DNA of 64,000 nt, taken from NCBI RefSeq assembly GCF_016428645.1, contig NZ_JAELXW010000014.1:1-64000 (forward strand), given 5' to 3'. The position numbers and the translations under genes are program-made. Of the stretch, positions 52,634 to 60,677 are shown in pieces. The stretch comes from Glycomyces salinus. GTDB lineage: Bacteria > Actinomycetota > Actinomycetes > Mycobacteriales > Micromonosporaceae. The notes under the pieces were generated by a model. The model ran no database searches. It was not told the DNA's origin and saw only the letters and a list, made by a program, of their open reading frames with translations. Every line of letters starts with the position of its first letter. Positions within the stretch are counted from its first letter, which is position 1.

Positions 52634-54513
52634 CTCAACAACTGCCCGTGGCGCCTTCGGGAGGGACCCTGCGCCCTCTGGGCATCGACGAGGTCCGCAT
52701 CACCGGCGGGTACTGGGGCGACCGCCAGCGGGTCAACGCCGAGGCCACCATCGGGCACTGCCTGCACTGGCTGGAGGAGCTGGGCTGGGTGGCCAACTTC
52801 GACCGCGTCGCCGAGGGCGGACCGTTCGAGCGGGCCGGCCGAGAGTTCTCCGACTCGGAGATCTACAAGCTCGCCGAGGCCATGGCCTGGGAGATCGGAC
52901 GGAGCGGCTCGGTCGAACTGGAGAAGGAGTTCGCGGCGCTGACCGAGCGGATCGGCGCGGCGCAGCGGCCCGACGGGTACCTGAACACCATGTTCGACAA
53001 CCCCGGCCAGCGGCCGCGGTACTCGGACCTCGAATGGGGCCACGAGCTGTACTGCTACGGGCACCTGATCCAGGCGGCGGTCGCGCGGCTGCGCACCCGC
53101 GGCGAGGACGCCTTCGTCAGGATCGCCCGCAGGGTCGCCGACCACGTGTGCGAGACCTTCGGGCCCGGGGGGATCGAGAGCATCTGCGGCCACGCCGAGA
53201 TCGAGGTGGCGCTGGCCGAACTCGCCCGTGCCACCGGCGAGCGGCGCTACCTGGACCAGGCGAAGCTGTTCATCGACCGGCACGGCGAGCACAAGCTCGG
53301 CAAGGGCGGGTTCGGCGGCGTCTACTACCAGGACGACGTGCCGATCCGCCGGGCCGAAGTCCTGCGCGGACACGCGGTGCGGGCCCTGTACCTGTCGGCC
53401 GGGGCCGTCGATGTCGCCGTGGACACCGACGACTCCGAACTCCTCGAGGCGATCCGCGGGCAGTGGGACCGGACCGTGGCCCGCCGCACGCACATCACCG
53501 GCGGCATGGGCTCCCAGTACGAGGACGAGGCGTTCGGCGGCGACTGGGCGCTGCCGCCCGACCGGGCCTACTCCGAGTCGTGTGCCGGGATCGCGGCGGT
53601 CATGACCGCCTGGCGGCTGCTGCTGGCCACCGGCGAGAGCCACTACGCCGACATGATCGAGCGGATCACCTGGAACGTCCTGGCCGGGGCGGTGGCCCCG
53701 GACGGGAAGTCGTTCTTCTACGCCAACCCGCTCCACCAGCGGACCGCCGACGAGCCCCCGCCCGAGGGCGAGCTGTCGCACCGGGATCGCGGCGGCCAGC
53801 GCGCGGCCTGGTTCGACGTCTCGTGCTGCCCGACGAACCTGGCCCGCACCTTCGCCTCGATCGCCGCCTACGTCGCCACCGCCGACGACACCGGCCTCCA
53901 GATCCACCAGTACACGCCCGGACGCATCGCCACCGAGCTGCCCGGCGGGCCGATCGAGGTCGCCGTCGAGACCGATTACCCCGACGGCGGTTCGATCACC
54001 GTCCGCGTCGACCGCAGCGAAGGCGGACGTTGGACCCTGGGCCTACGGGTCCCGGCCTGGGCCGAGGGCGCCCGCCTCACCGGACCCGACGGCGCGAGTC
54101 GCGAGGTCGGCCCCGGCCGCGCCGAGATCGCCCACGACTTCGCCGCAGGCGACACCGTCCGCCTGGACCTGCCGATCGCGCCCAGGTGGACCGTTCCGGA
54201 CCCGCGGATCGACGCCGTCCGCGACTGCGCCGCCGTCGAACGCGGTCCGCTGGTGTTGTGCGCCGAGTCGGTGGACCTCCCGGTCGGCGCCGACCTCGCG
54301 GGCCTGACCGTCGACACCGGACGGTTGCCGATCGGAGCGGATGGCAAGGTCACCGTCGCCGCCCGCCTCCACCAGCGCGTGGACGAATGGCCCTACGGGG
54401 CGAGCCCGGCGCCCGACAAGGACGTCACCGAGGCCGAACTGGACCTGATCCCGTTCCACCTGCGCGCCACGCGCGGCCCGGCCGCGATGCGGGTCTGGCT
54501 GCCCGCCGACTGA
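52630..54513 (+). CDS. GH127 family glycosidase, probable beta-L-arabinofuranosidase
   Basis: 627 residues without signal peptide, so it acts on imported sugar. GH127 (DUF1680) features: VRITGGYWGDRQRVNAEATI, FEDSEIYKLAEAMAW-like SDSEIYKLAEAMAWEI, DGYLNTMFDNPGQRPRYSDL, HITGGMGSQYEDEAFGGDWA with the proposed catalytic Glu (about 298), YSESCAGIA (Glu/Cys, about 316) and FDVSCCPTNLARTF with the zinc-bound nucleophile Cys (about 399). A beta-sandwich domain follows. In Bifidobacterium HypBA1 these residues cleave beta-L-arabinofuranosides. Some GH127 members act on other sugars, so the substrate is probable, not certain. Confidence 0.92.
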   Translation: MTQQLPVAPSGGTLRPLGIDEVRITGGYWGDRQRVNAEATIGHCLHWLEELGWVANFDRVAEGGPFERAGREFSDSEIYKLAEAMAWEIGRSGSVELEKEFAALTERIGAAQRPDGYLNTMFDNPGQRPRYSDLEWGHELYCYGHLIQAAVARLRTRGEDAFVRIARRVADHVCETFGPGGIESICGHAEIEVALAELARATGERRYLDQAKLFIDRHGEHKLGKGGFGGVYYQDDVPIRRAEVLRGHAVRALYLSAGAVDVAVDTDDSELLEAIRGQWDRTVARRTHITGGMGSQYEDEAFGGDWALPPDRAYSESCAGIAAVMTAWRLLLATGESHYADMIERITWNVLAGAVAPDGKSFFYANPLHQRTADEPPPEGELSHRDRGGQRAAWFDVSCCPTNLARTFASIAAYVATADDTGLQIHQYTPGRIATELPGGPIEVAVETDYPDGGSITVRVDRSEGGRWTLGLRVPAWAEGARLTGPDGASREVGPGRAEIAHDFAAGDTVRLDLPIAPRWTVPDPRIDAVRDCAAVERGPLVLCAESVDLPVGADLAGLTVDTGRLPIGADGKVTVAARLHQRVDEWPYGASPAPDKDVTEAELDLIPFHLRATRGPAAMRVWLPAD

Positions 54514-54518
54514 CGGCC

Positions 54519-54547
54519 GCACCGGAGGAGCGACGCCCCTCCGGTGC
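54519..54547. terminator. Bidirectional terminator between GH127 and PH-domain genes
   Basis: A perfect 10-bp stem GCACCGGAGG/CCTCCGGTGC (54519-54528 with 54538-54547) with a 9-nt loop lies between two convergent genes (stops at 54513 and 54557), and can terminate both. Confidence 0.8.
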
Positions 54548-54556
54548 GCCTCAGAC

Positions 54557-56092
54557 TCACTCGTCGTGCGGGCGGTCGGCGGCGAACGGATCGAGCAGGC
54601 CGGGGGCGGCCTCGGCGGCGAATCGGACGATCTCGTCCTGGTCGGCGTCGACGATCGCATAGTGACCCTGACCGGCCGCCGAAGTGGCGTCCAGGGTCAT
54701 CAGGCCCAGCCGCCGCTGGAACAGCGACTGGCTCATCCGCCAGCCGATGATGCCCGAGCGGTCGAGGTACACCGTGGACCTGCGCAGACTGCCGCGCCGG
54801 GTGACCAGGTACCGGCCGTCGAGGCCGTGGCCGAGCGAGGCGTAGGAGTCGAAGGCGATCCGGACCGAGGCGACGGCCAGCAGGGCGGCGACGGCGATGG
54901 CGAGGGTGCTCAGGAAGGTCGGCATCGACCACAGTAGATGGGCGGCGGCGACCGCGACGGCCAGGGCCAGAATGAACACCGCGGCCCTCCTGAGGCGCCG
55001 TCCGAGAGCCGCCTTGGGGTGGGGGAGCAGGTCGACGCTCGTCGGACCGATCACCGCGTCGGCCGCGGCGGTTATCACCGCGCGCGGAGCCGACGGTACG
55101 AGCGTGCTCACGTCGGAGCCGCCCTGCTCGGACTTGAGTCCGATGGCGACGACGTCGAGCCGCGCCGCCCCGGCCGAGCGGATGCCGAGCGGCTCGACGA
55201 TCTCGACGCCGCGGATGCGCTGCTCCTCCAGGCTCAACGAGCGGTTGACCAGCAGCCCGCGCCGCACCCGCAGCGTGCCGCCGGGCTCGCGGTCCAGCCG
55301 GTGGTTCCACCAGGCCTCGGCCTGGAACGCGAGGCTGCCGACGACGCCGACCACGAGGATCCCGGCCAATCCCAAGAGGACGATCGTCCACGGCCCGTGG
55401 CGGTCGGCCAGATCCACCGCCAGCTCGACCGGGAGCCCGCCGCGGCCGAACCACTCCGAGACCTGGAAGAACAAGCCGATGACCGCCGCCGCCAGCGTGG
55501 GGGTCAGGAACGACAGGGGCGCGAACCGCAGCCAGCCCGGCCGCCACGTGGCCAGCCTCCCCTCGCCGGGTGCGGCGGTCTCGGACTCGCGGCGCAGCAG
55601 CTCGGCGCGCAGCCGGTCGGCCTCGGCCCGGCTCACCGCGTCCAGTGTCAGCGAACGCTGTCCGGTCGAGCCCGAGCCGCTGCCGGTCTCGCCGGTGCCG
55701 ACCTTGACCTTCACCAGCCCGAAGAACCGGTACAGCGGATGGGCCGACAGGTCGACCGACCTGATGCGCTCGCGGGCCAGCGACCGGTGCTGCTTGAACA
55801 CCAGGCCGGTGACCAGCTCCACGCGCGTGTCGGTGATCCGGTAGCGGGTCACGTGGTAGCGGACCGCTTCGATCCCGGTGCCGCCGGCGACGACGATCAG
55901 GGCCCCGGGCACCACGATGGCCAGCGCGACGACCCAGGAGATCCCGCCGAGGCCGATCGCGGCGGGCACTCCGGCCGCCAGGGCCAGACCCAAGGTGAGC
56001 AGGGCCGCCGACTTGATGATGTCGGGGTGCAACCGCAGCCAGGGGAGCTCGGGCTCGGCGGGCTGCGCCTGGGCCGCTTGCGGTTCGGTCAC
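54557..56092 (-). CDS. PH-domain (bPH2) membrane protein, large partner
   Basis: 511 residues from a GTG overlapping the upstream gene's stop (GTGA). Three bacterial PH (bPH2/DUF304) modules with paired membrane helices between: first YHVTRYRITDTRVELVTGLV with KQHRSLARERIRSVDLSAHP, second GGTLRVRRGLLVNRSLSLEE, third GRYLVTRRGSLRRSTVYLDR. This matches the YdbT/YdbS pair known in Bacillus and actinobacteria, proposed to protect against foreign antimicrobials or to act in membrane stress. Function in this organism unknown. Confidence 0.88.
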   Translation of the reverse strand: MTEPQAAQAQPAEPELPWLRLHPDIIKSAALLTLGLALAAGVPAAIGLGGISWVVALAIVVPGALIVVAGGTGIEAVRYHVTRYRITDTRVELVTGLVFKQHRSLARERIRSVDLSAHPLYRFFGLVKVKVGTGETGSGSGSTGQRSLTLDAVSRAEADRLRAELLRRESETAAPGEGRLATWRPGWLRFAPLSFLTPTLAAAVIGLFFQVSEWFGRGGLPVELAVDLADRHGPWTIVLLGLAGILVVGVVGSLAFQAEAWWNHRLDREPGGTLRVRRGLLVNRSLSLEEQRIRGVEIVEPLGIRSAGAARLDVVAIGLKSEQGGSDVSTLVPSAPRAVITAAADAVIGPTSVDLLPHPKAALGRRLRRAAVFILALAVAVAAAHLLWSMPTFLSTLAIAVAALLAVASVRIAFDSYASLGHGLDGRYLVTRRGSLRRSTVYLDRSGIIGWRMSQSLFQRRLGLMTLDATSAAGQGHYAIVDADQDEIVRFAAEAAPGLLDPFAADRPHDE

Positions 56093-56586
56093 GTCGCATC
56101 CCCGGGGGTGGCGTCGGTGAGCTCGGTGAGCCGCTCGGCCAGCTCGGCGGCCTGGCCGTGGTCGAGCCCTTCGAGTTTGACCGCCCCGGCCGACGAGGCG
56201 GTGGTCACCACGAGTGTGGACAGTCCGAAGGAGCGCTGGAGCGGCCCGCGAGTGGTGTCGACTGTCTGGATGCGGGACATCGGCGCTACCCGCCAAGTGC
56301 GCCAGAAGTAGCCGGTGAGGGAGTAGACGGCGGTCTCGGTGACCTCCCAGCGGTGCACGCGATGCCACCAGATCGGCATGGCGATCGCGGCGGCCAGGCC
56401 GATGCCCGCGACGGCGGCCGCCGGGATCAGCAGCCAGGCCCGCGCGGACTCGATGAGCAGGCCCAGCACGGCGAGGGGACCGGCACCGATGAGCGTGGCC
56501 ACGAGGAGCTGCACCCGCCACCAGGCCACGGTGCGGGGGTCGAAACGGTTCCTGGGCGGACGCAGCGCGCCCGAGGTGTTCGCCAT
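56089..56586 (-). CDS. PH-domain (bPH2) membrane protein, small partner
   Basis: 165 residues: two membrane helices (LLVATLIGAGPLAVLGLLIE; WLLIPAAAVAGIGLAAAIAM) followed by one bPH2 module (WEVTETAVYSLTGYFWRTWR, VAPMSRIQTVDTTRGPLQRS, FGLSTLVVTTASS). YdbS-type. Coupled by a 4-bp overlap to the larger PH-domain gene, so the two form one complex or pathway. Confidence 0.9.
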   Translation of the reverse strand: MANTSGALRPPRNRFDPRTVAWWRVQLLVATLIGAGPLAVLGLLIESARAWLLIPAAAVAGIGLAAAIAMPIWWHRVHRWEVTETAVYSLTGYFWRTWRVAPMSRIQTVDTTRGPLQRSFGLSTLVVTTASSAGAVKLEGLDHGQAAELAERLTELTDATPGDAT

Positions 56587-56614
56587 GTCCGAAGCGTACC
56601 GATCCTCGGAAGAG

Positions 56615-56642
56615 GCGGCTCCCCCCGAAGAGGGAGAGCCGC
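56615..56642 (-). terminator. Hairpin between aldo/keto reductase and PH-domain genes
   Basis: GCGGCTC (56615-56621) pairs with GAGCCGC (56636-56642), with additional C/G pairs inside the loop. It lies 24 bp past the reductase stop and upstream of the PH-domain gene on the same strand, so it probably separates the two transcription units. Confidence 0.5.
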
Positions 56643-56665
56643 TCCCTCCGAAGAACGGACTTCGC

Positions 56666-57598
56666 TCACGGCACGACGTAACCGGCGGCGCGGAACAGCT
56701 CGTACCATTCGGCGCGGGTCAGCGGCACGTCCGAGCCCTGCGCCGAGGCGGCCACGCGCTCGGGGTTGGTGGTGCCGATGACGACCTGCATCTGAGCCGG
56801 ATGCCGGGTGATCCAGGCGACCGCGATCGCCAGCGGCGGCACGTCGTACTTGGAGGCGAGCCGCTCGATCACCCGGTTCAGCTCCGGGTACTCGTCCGAG
56901 CCCAGGAACGGGCCGGTGAAGAAGCCCGCCTGGAACGGCGACCAGGCCTGGACGGTGATGTCGTGCAGGCGGCAGTAGTCGATCAGGCCGTCGTCGCGGC
57001 TGATCGACTGGTCGAGCGCCTGCATGTTGGCGGCCACGCCCTGGGCGACCAGCGGCGCGTGCGTGATCGACAGCTGCACCTGGTTGGCCACCAGCGGCTG
57101 CCGGACGTACTTGCGCAGCAGGTCGATCTGGCGCGGAGTGTGGTTCGAGACGCCGAAGTGCCGCACCTTCCCGGACTCGGCCAGCTCGTCGAAGGCGCTC
57201 GCGACCTCCTCGGGCTCGACCAGGGCGTCGGGGCGGTGCAGCAGCAGGATGTCGATGTAGTCGGTCCCCAGCGCCTCCAGCGAGCCCTCGACGGACTCGA
57301 CGATGTGCTCGCGGGAGAAGTCGAAGTAGGGCCCGTCGGGGACGATCCCGGCCTTGGTCTGGATCACCAGCCGTTCGCGCTCGGAGGGCGAGAGCCGCAT
57401 CGCCTCGGCGAAGCGCCGCTCGCACTGGTGCAGCTCGTGGCCGTAGACGTCGGCGTGGTCCAGGAAGTCGATGTCGGCCTTCCTGGCCGCTTCGACCAGG
57501 GTCCGCACCTCGTCGTCGCTCATGTCGGCGATGCGCATGAGGCCGAGCACCACGTTCGGCGCCGCGATGTCGGTGCCTGGCAGGTTGATCTTCTTCAT
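56666..57598 (-). CDS. Aldo/keto reductase (YdhF-like)
   Basis: 310 residues. Tetrad: Asp and Tyr in FLDHADVYG, Lys in LVIQTKAGI, His in ILLLHRPDA; the HADxYG form and PSERERLVIQTK are characteristic of the YdhF subgroup. The NADP-binding end is VVIGTTNPERVAASAQ. Start at 57598 (MKKINLPGTD) with GAGGAT upstream. It is the second gene after another AKR (17-bp gap), both divergent from a LysR regulator that probably activates them. Confidence 0.93.
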   Translation of the reverse strand: MKKINLPGTDIAAPNVVLGLMRIADMSDDEVRTLVEAARKADIDFLDHADVYGHELHQCERRFAEAMRLSPSERERLVIQTKAGIVPDGPYFDFSREHIVESVEGSLEALGTDYIDILLLHRPDALVEPEEVASAFDELAESGKVRHFGVSNHTPRQIDLLRKYVRQPLVANQVQLSITHAPLVAQGVAANMQALDQSISRDDGLIDYCRLHDITVQAWSPFQAGFFTGPFLGSDEYPELNRVIERLASKYDVPPLAIAVAWITRHPAQMQVVIGTTNPERVAASAQGSDVPLTRAEWYELFRAAGYVVP

Positions 57599-57615
57599 GT
57601 GTCCAATCCTCGGTT

Positions 57616-58473
57616 TCAGGCGGCGGAGAGCCGCGCGACCTGGTCGTCGGTCAGTTCGACCTCGTCGGCCGCGGCGGAGTCGCGGATGCTCTCGGGCCGG
57701 GAGGCGCCCGGGATCGGCACGACCACCGGCGCCAGCGCGAGCTCCCAGGCCAGCGTGGCCCGGTGGACGCTGACGCCGAGCTCGTCGGCGACCTTTTGGA
57801 ACTCGGCGTGGCGACTGGCCAGCTCGGGGGCGTTCGCGATGCCGCCCAGCGGGCTCCACGGCAGGAACGCGATGCCGAGCTTCACGCAGTGCTCGAGCTC
57901 GCCCTGGCTGGAGCGGAACCGCGGCGAGAACTGGTTCTGCACCGACGCCAGCCGGCCGCCGAGGATCTCGTTGGCCTGGTCGATCTGCTCGATGTTCGCG
58001 TTCGAGATCCCGGCCATGGCGATCACGCCCTCGTCGAGCAGCTCGCGGATCGCGCCGATCGAGTCGGCGTAGGGCACCTGCGGGTCGGGGCGGTGGAACT
58101 GGTAGAGCCCGATCGCATCCACGCCGAGGCGCCGGGCCGAGGCCTTGGCCGCCTCCTTGAGGTACTCGGGGTGTCCGTCCTTGGTCCAGCTGCCGTCGCC
58201 GGGGCGCAGGTGCCCGCCCTTGGTGGCGACCAGGACGTCCGCGCCGCCGCCGTACTCGCGCAGCGCGCGGGCGATGAGCTCTTCGTTGTGACCGACTTCA
58301 CCGGCGTCCCGGTGGTAGGCGTCGGCGGTGTCGATCAGGGTGACGCCGGCGTCGAGCGCCGCGTGGACGGTCGCGATCGACCGCTCGGCGTCGGGCCGAC
58401 CCTCGATCGACATCGGCATGCCGCCGAGGCCGACGGCCGAGACTTCCCGATCACCGATGGTGCGCTGCTTCAT
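57616..58473 (-). CDS. Aldo/keto reductase
   Basis: 285 residues. N-terminus MKQRTIGDREVSAVGLGGMP. Tetrad: Asp and Tyr in LIDTADAYH, Lys in VLVATKGGH, His in LYQFHRPDPQ. C-terminal cofactor region VVVPIPGASRPESIRDSA. Distantly related to the 310-residue AKR downstream (different subgroup, so not a recent duplicate). First gene of the two-AKR unit; 148 bp from the divergent LysR gene. Confidence 0.93.
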   Translation of the reverse strand: MKQRTIGDREVSAVGLGGMPMSIEGRPDAERSIATVHAALDAGVTLIDTADAYHRDAGEVGHNEELIARALREYGGGADVLVATKGGHLRPGDGSWTKDGHPEYLKEAAKASARRLGVDAIGLYQFHRPDPQVPYADSIGAIRELLDEGVIAMAGISNANIEQIDQANEILGGRLASVQNQFSPRFRSSQGELEHCVKLGIAFLPWSPLGGIANAPELASRHAEFQKVADELGVSVHRATLAWELALAPVVVPIPGASRPESIRDSAAADEVELTDDQVARLSAA

Positions 58474-58550
58474 TGGGTGCTCTCCCTGGACTGGACGGAT
58501 GCCGCTGGCCGTGTGTGCGAGGCTACGACCGCGCGGGCCGGTGTACGTCG

Positions 58551-58574
58551 TGGATTCTAGGAATCGACAATCCA
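58551..58574. promoter_or_regulatory. Likely LysR-type binding site
   Basis: TGGATT (58551-58556) and AATCCA (58569-58574) form a perfect inverted repeat with a 12-bp spacer in the AKR/LysR divergent region; it contains the T-N11-A geometry typical of LysR regulators. It lies 48 bp upstream of the LysR start. Confidence 0.5.
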
Positions 58575-58621
58575 GAAGTCCAACAACTCTTAGCCATGAG
58601 ATAGAGAAGCGCGGGAGATCA

Positions 58622-59506
58622 ATGGATCTGCGTCAGATGGAATACCTGGTCACCGTCGCCGACGAGCGGCACTTCACCCGCGCCGCCGACCTGATCGGCA
58701 TCTCGCAGTCGGGCCTGTCGGCGGCGATCCGCGGCCTCGAGGAGGAGCTGGGCACGAGCCTGTTCACCCGCACCACCCGCCGCGTCGAGCCCACCGAGGC
58801 CGGATTCGCGCTCCTGCCCTACGCGCGCGCCATGCTCGAACAGGCCGCCGGTGCCCGCGACGCGGTCGTCAAGGCCAGCCGCGCCGTCTCCGGCTCACTG
58901 CGGATCGGGGCCGAGCAGTGCCTCGGCCTGGTCGACATCGCGGCCCTGCTCGACCGGTTCCACCGGCGGCACCCGCAGGTGGAGATCGAGTTCACCCAGT
59001 GCGGCTCGCACGACCTGCTGGTCATGCTCCGCGGCGGGGAGCTGGACGTCGCCTTCGTCGCCACCGACCGCCACCTCGGGCTGCTGCCGCGCAAGGAGAT
59101 CGGACAGGAGCCGCTGATGGTGCTGACCCCGCCCGACCACCCGCTGGCCTCGCGCGCCTCGGTGAGCTGGGAGGCACTGGAGGGACTGGACTTCGTCGAC
59201 TTCGGGACGGCCTGGGGCGCGCGCATCCTCAACGAGACCGCCTTCGCCGCCCACGGCGTGCACCGGCGGCTGCGCTGCTCGGTCAACGACGTCCACACCC
59301 TGCTCGACCTCGTCGTCCGCGGGCTGGGGATCGCCGTGGTGCCCCGGCACGTCGCGGCCAAGCCGCAGGCCGAGCGGCTGCGGGCGATGCCGCTGGCGGG
59401 CAACGGGACACCCGAATGGACCGTCTCGGTCGTCTCGAACACCCGCGACACCTCCGAATCCCCGGCCCGCCACCTGCTCGAACTGGTCGAAGAGTCCCTC
59501 GTCTAA
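58622..59506 (+). CDS. LysR family transcriptional regulator
   Basis: 294 residues. N-terminal winged HTH: MDLRQMEYLVTVADERHFTR, AADLIGISQSGLSAAIRGLE, LGTSLFTRTTRRVEPTEAG (residues 1-60). The type-2 periplasmic-binding-like effector domain follows (GSLRIGAEQCLGLVDIAALL, VVRGLGIAVVPRHVA). GGGAGA ribosome site. Probably regulates the divergent AKR pair in response to an electrophile or other metabolite. Confidence 0.94.
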   Translation: MDLRQMEYLVTVADERHFTRAADLIGISQSGLSAAIRGLEEELGTSLFTRTTRRVEPTEAGFALLPYARAMLEQAAGARDAVVKASRAVSGSLRIGAEQCLGLVDIAALLDRFHRRHPQVEIEFTQCGSHDLLVMLRGGELDVAFVATDRHLGLLPRKEIGQEPLMVLTPPDHPLASRASVSWEALEGLDFVDFGTAWGARILNETAFAAHGVHRRLRCSVNDVHTLLDLVVRGLGIAVVPRHVAAKPQAERLRAMPLAGNGTPEWTVSVVSNTRDTSESPARHLLELVEESLV

Positions 59507-59520
59507 GACACCTTGCCCAC

Positions 59521-59543
59521 CGATGTTAATGTCATTAACATCG
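59521..59543. promoter_or_regulatory. 23-bp perfect palindrome, probable TetR operator
   Basis: CGATGTTAATG (59521-59531) and CATTAACATCG (59533-59543) are exact reverse complements around a single central base. Very AT-rich compared with its surroundings. It ends 5 bp before the GTG of the membrane-protein gene, which is followed by a TetR gene. This position and symmetry fit an autoregulatory TetR operator covering the promoter. Confidence 0.8.
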
Positions 59544-59548
59544 AGGTT

Positions 59549-60139
59549 GTGAACCCTAGACCCCGCGTCCTGCCGCCGGCACTCGCGACCGCCGCATTCG
59601 TCGCAGCCGCCGTCGGAGCGCAACTGCTCCTCCAGTCCGTCTTCGCGACCGTCGACCACCCCGAGACCCTCCTGCGCTCCAACCACAACGCCGACGCCGA
59701 CACCGCCCGAGACTGGCACCGGATCCTGCTCGAACAGGGCACGCTCGACCGGATGATCCGGACCGAGCAGGTCGACTACCTGTGGATGGCCGCCCTAGCC
59801 GCCGCGCTCGTCTCGATCACCCTCCTGGCCTCCCGCCTGCTCGCCGTACGCGCGCCGCTCGCCTCGGCCAGGCTTCGCCGCTTCGCGCCCTGGGCGGCCC
59901 TGGCGCCCGCCGTGGACGCGGCCGAGAACGCCGTCTCCCTGCTCATGCTCTCCGACCCGCTCGGATTCCCGGCGCCGCTCGCCGCCGTCCACGCCGCACT
60001 GGCCTGGCTTAAGCTGATGGCCATCGCGGCCGTCGCCGTCGGGGCGTCCGGATACGCGCTGGCAGCGGCCTTGGGAGGGGAACGGCATGGAGGCGAAGGC
60101 TCCGTATCACCACGGGGCGCTGCGGCGGGCCCTCCATGA
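59549..60139 (+). CDS. Four-helix membrane protein under TetR control
   Basis: About 196 residues from the GTG at 59549. Four hydrophobic segments: VLPPALATAAFVAAAVGAQL, YLWMAALAAALVSITLLA, WAALAPAVDAAENAVSLLML and MAIAAVAVGASGYALAAAL. An in-frame TTG at 59513 would translate through the palindrome, so I reject it; the GTG has GAGG only 2 bp away, so initiation may be leaderless. Family not recognised; short extracellular loop HPETLLRSNHNADADTARDW. Its 3' end overlaps the TetR gene by 53 bp. Confidence 0.65.
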   Translation: MNPRPRVLPPALATAAFVAAAVGAQLLLQSVFATVDHPETLLRSNHNADADTARDWHRILLEQGTLDRMIRTEQVDYLWMAALAAALVSITLLASRLLAVRAPLASARLRRFAPWAALAPAVDAAENAVSLLMLSDPLGFPAPLAAVHAALAWLKLMAIAAVAVGASGYALAAALGGERHGGEGSVSPRGAAAGPP

Positions 60140-60668
60140 CGCGGCCCTGCGCCTGATCGCCGAGCACGGCACCGACGCGTTCACCATGAAGCAGGCCGCC
60201 ACCGAGGCCGGAGTGAGCGTGGCCGCCCCCTACCGGCACTACGCGGGCAAGGCCGAACTGCTCGGGGAACTGGCCGCCGAGGGCTTCGACCTGCTGACCG
60301 ACCGGCTCCGTGACGCCGGAACCGCGGCCGACCCCGCCGAAGCCCTGCTGGACCTCGGCACCGCCTATCTCGAATTCGCCCACGAACACCCGGCGCACTT
60401 CGAAGTCATGTTCTCCGGCCGAGGCCGGGAGCCGCGCACCGCCGAGGGAAACGCCGCGCTCGCGGTCCTGCGGGAAGCCCTCGAACGACTCGAAGCCGAA
60501 GGCCGCCTGCGGATGCGAACCGACGCCGCGCTCCGCGCCACCTGGTCGATGGTCCACGGGCTCGCGGTCCTCCGCCACGGCGGCATGCGCACCGTCGCCG
60601 CCGACGACCCCGCCGCGCTGCGCGCGGAAGTCCTGGAACCGGTGCTGCGGGGCGGCCTGCTGCGCTGA
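60087..60668 (+). CDS. TetR/AcrR family regulator
   Basis: 193 residues. HTH YHHGALRRALHDAALRLIAE, FTMKQAATEAGVSVAAPYRH, YAGKAELLGELAAEGF; the YHHG start and TetR_C_33-like ligand domain (LAAEGFDLLTDRLRDAGTAA..., HPAHFEVMFSGRGREP, MVHGLAVLRHGG) are typical of a common actinobacterial subgroup. GGAGGGG ribosome site inside the upstream gene; the 53-bp overlap means the membrane protein and this regulator are co-expressed from the promoter with the 23-bp palindrome. Ends 9 bp before the convergent sulfotransferase stop. Confidence 0.93.
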   Translation: MEAKAPYHHGALRRALHDAALRLIAEHGTDAFTMKQAATEAGVSVAAPYRHYAGKAELLGELAAEGFDLLTDRLRDAGTAADPAEALLDLGTAYLEFAHEHPAHFEVMFSGRGREPRTAEGNAALAVLREALERLEAEGRLRMRTDAALRATWSMVHGLAVLRHGGMRTVAADDPAALRAEVLEPVLRGGLLR

Positions 60669-60677
60669 GACCGACCG

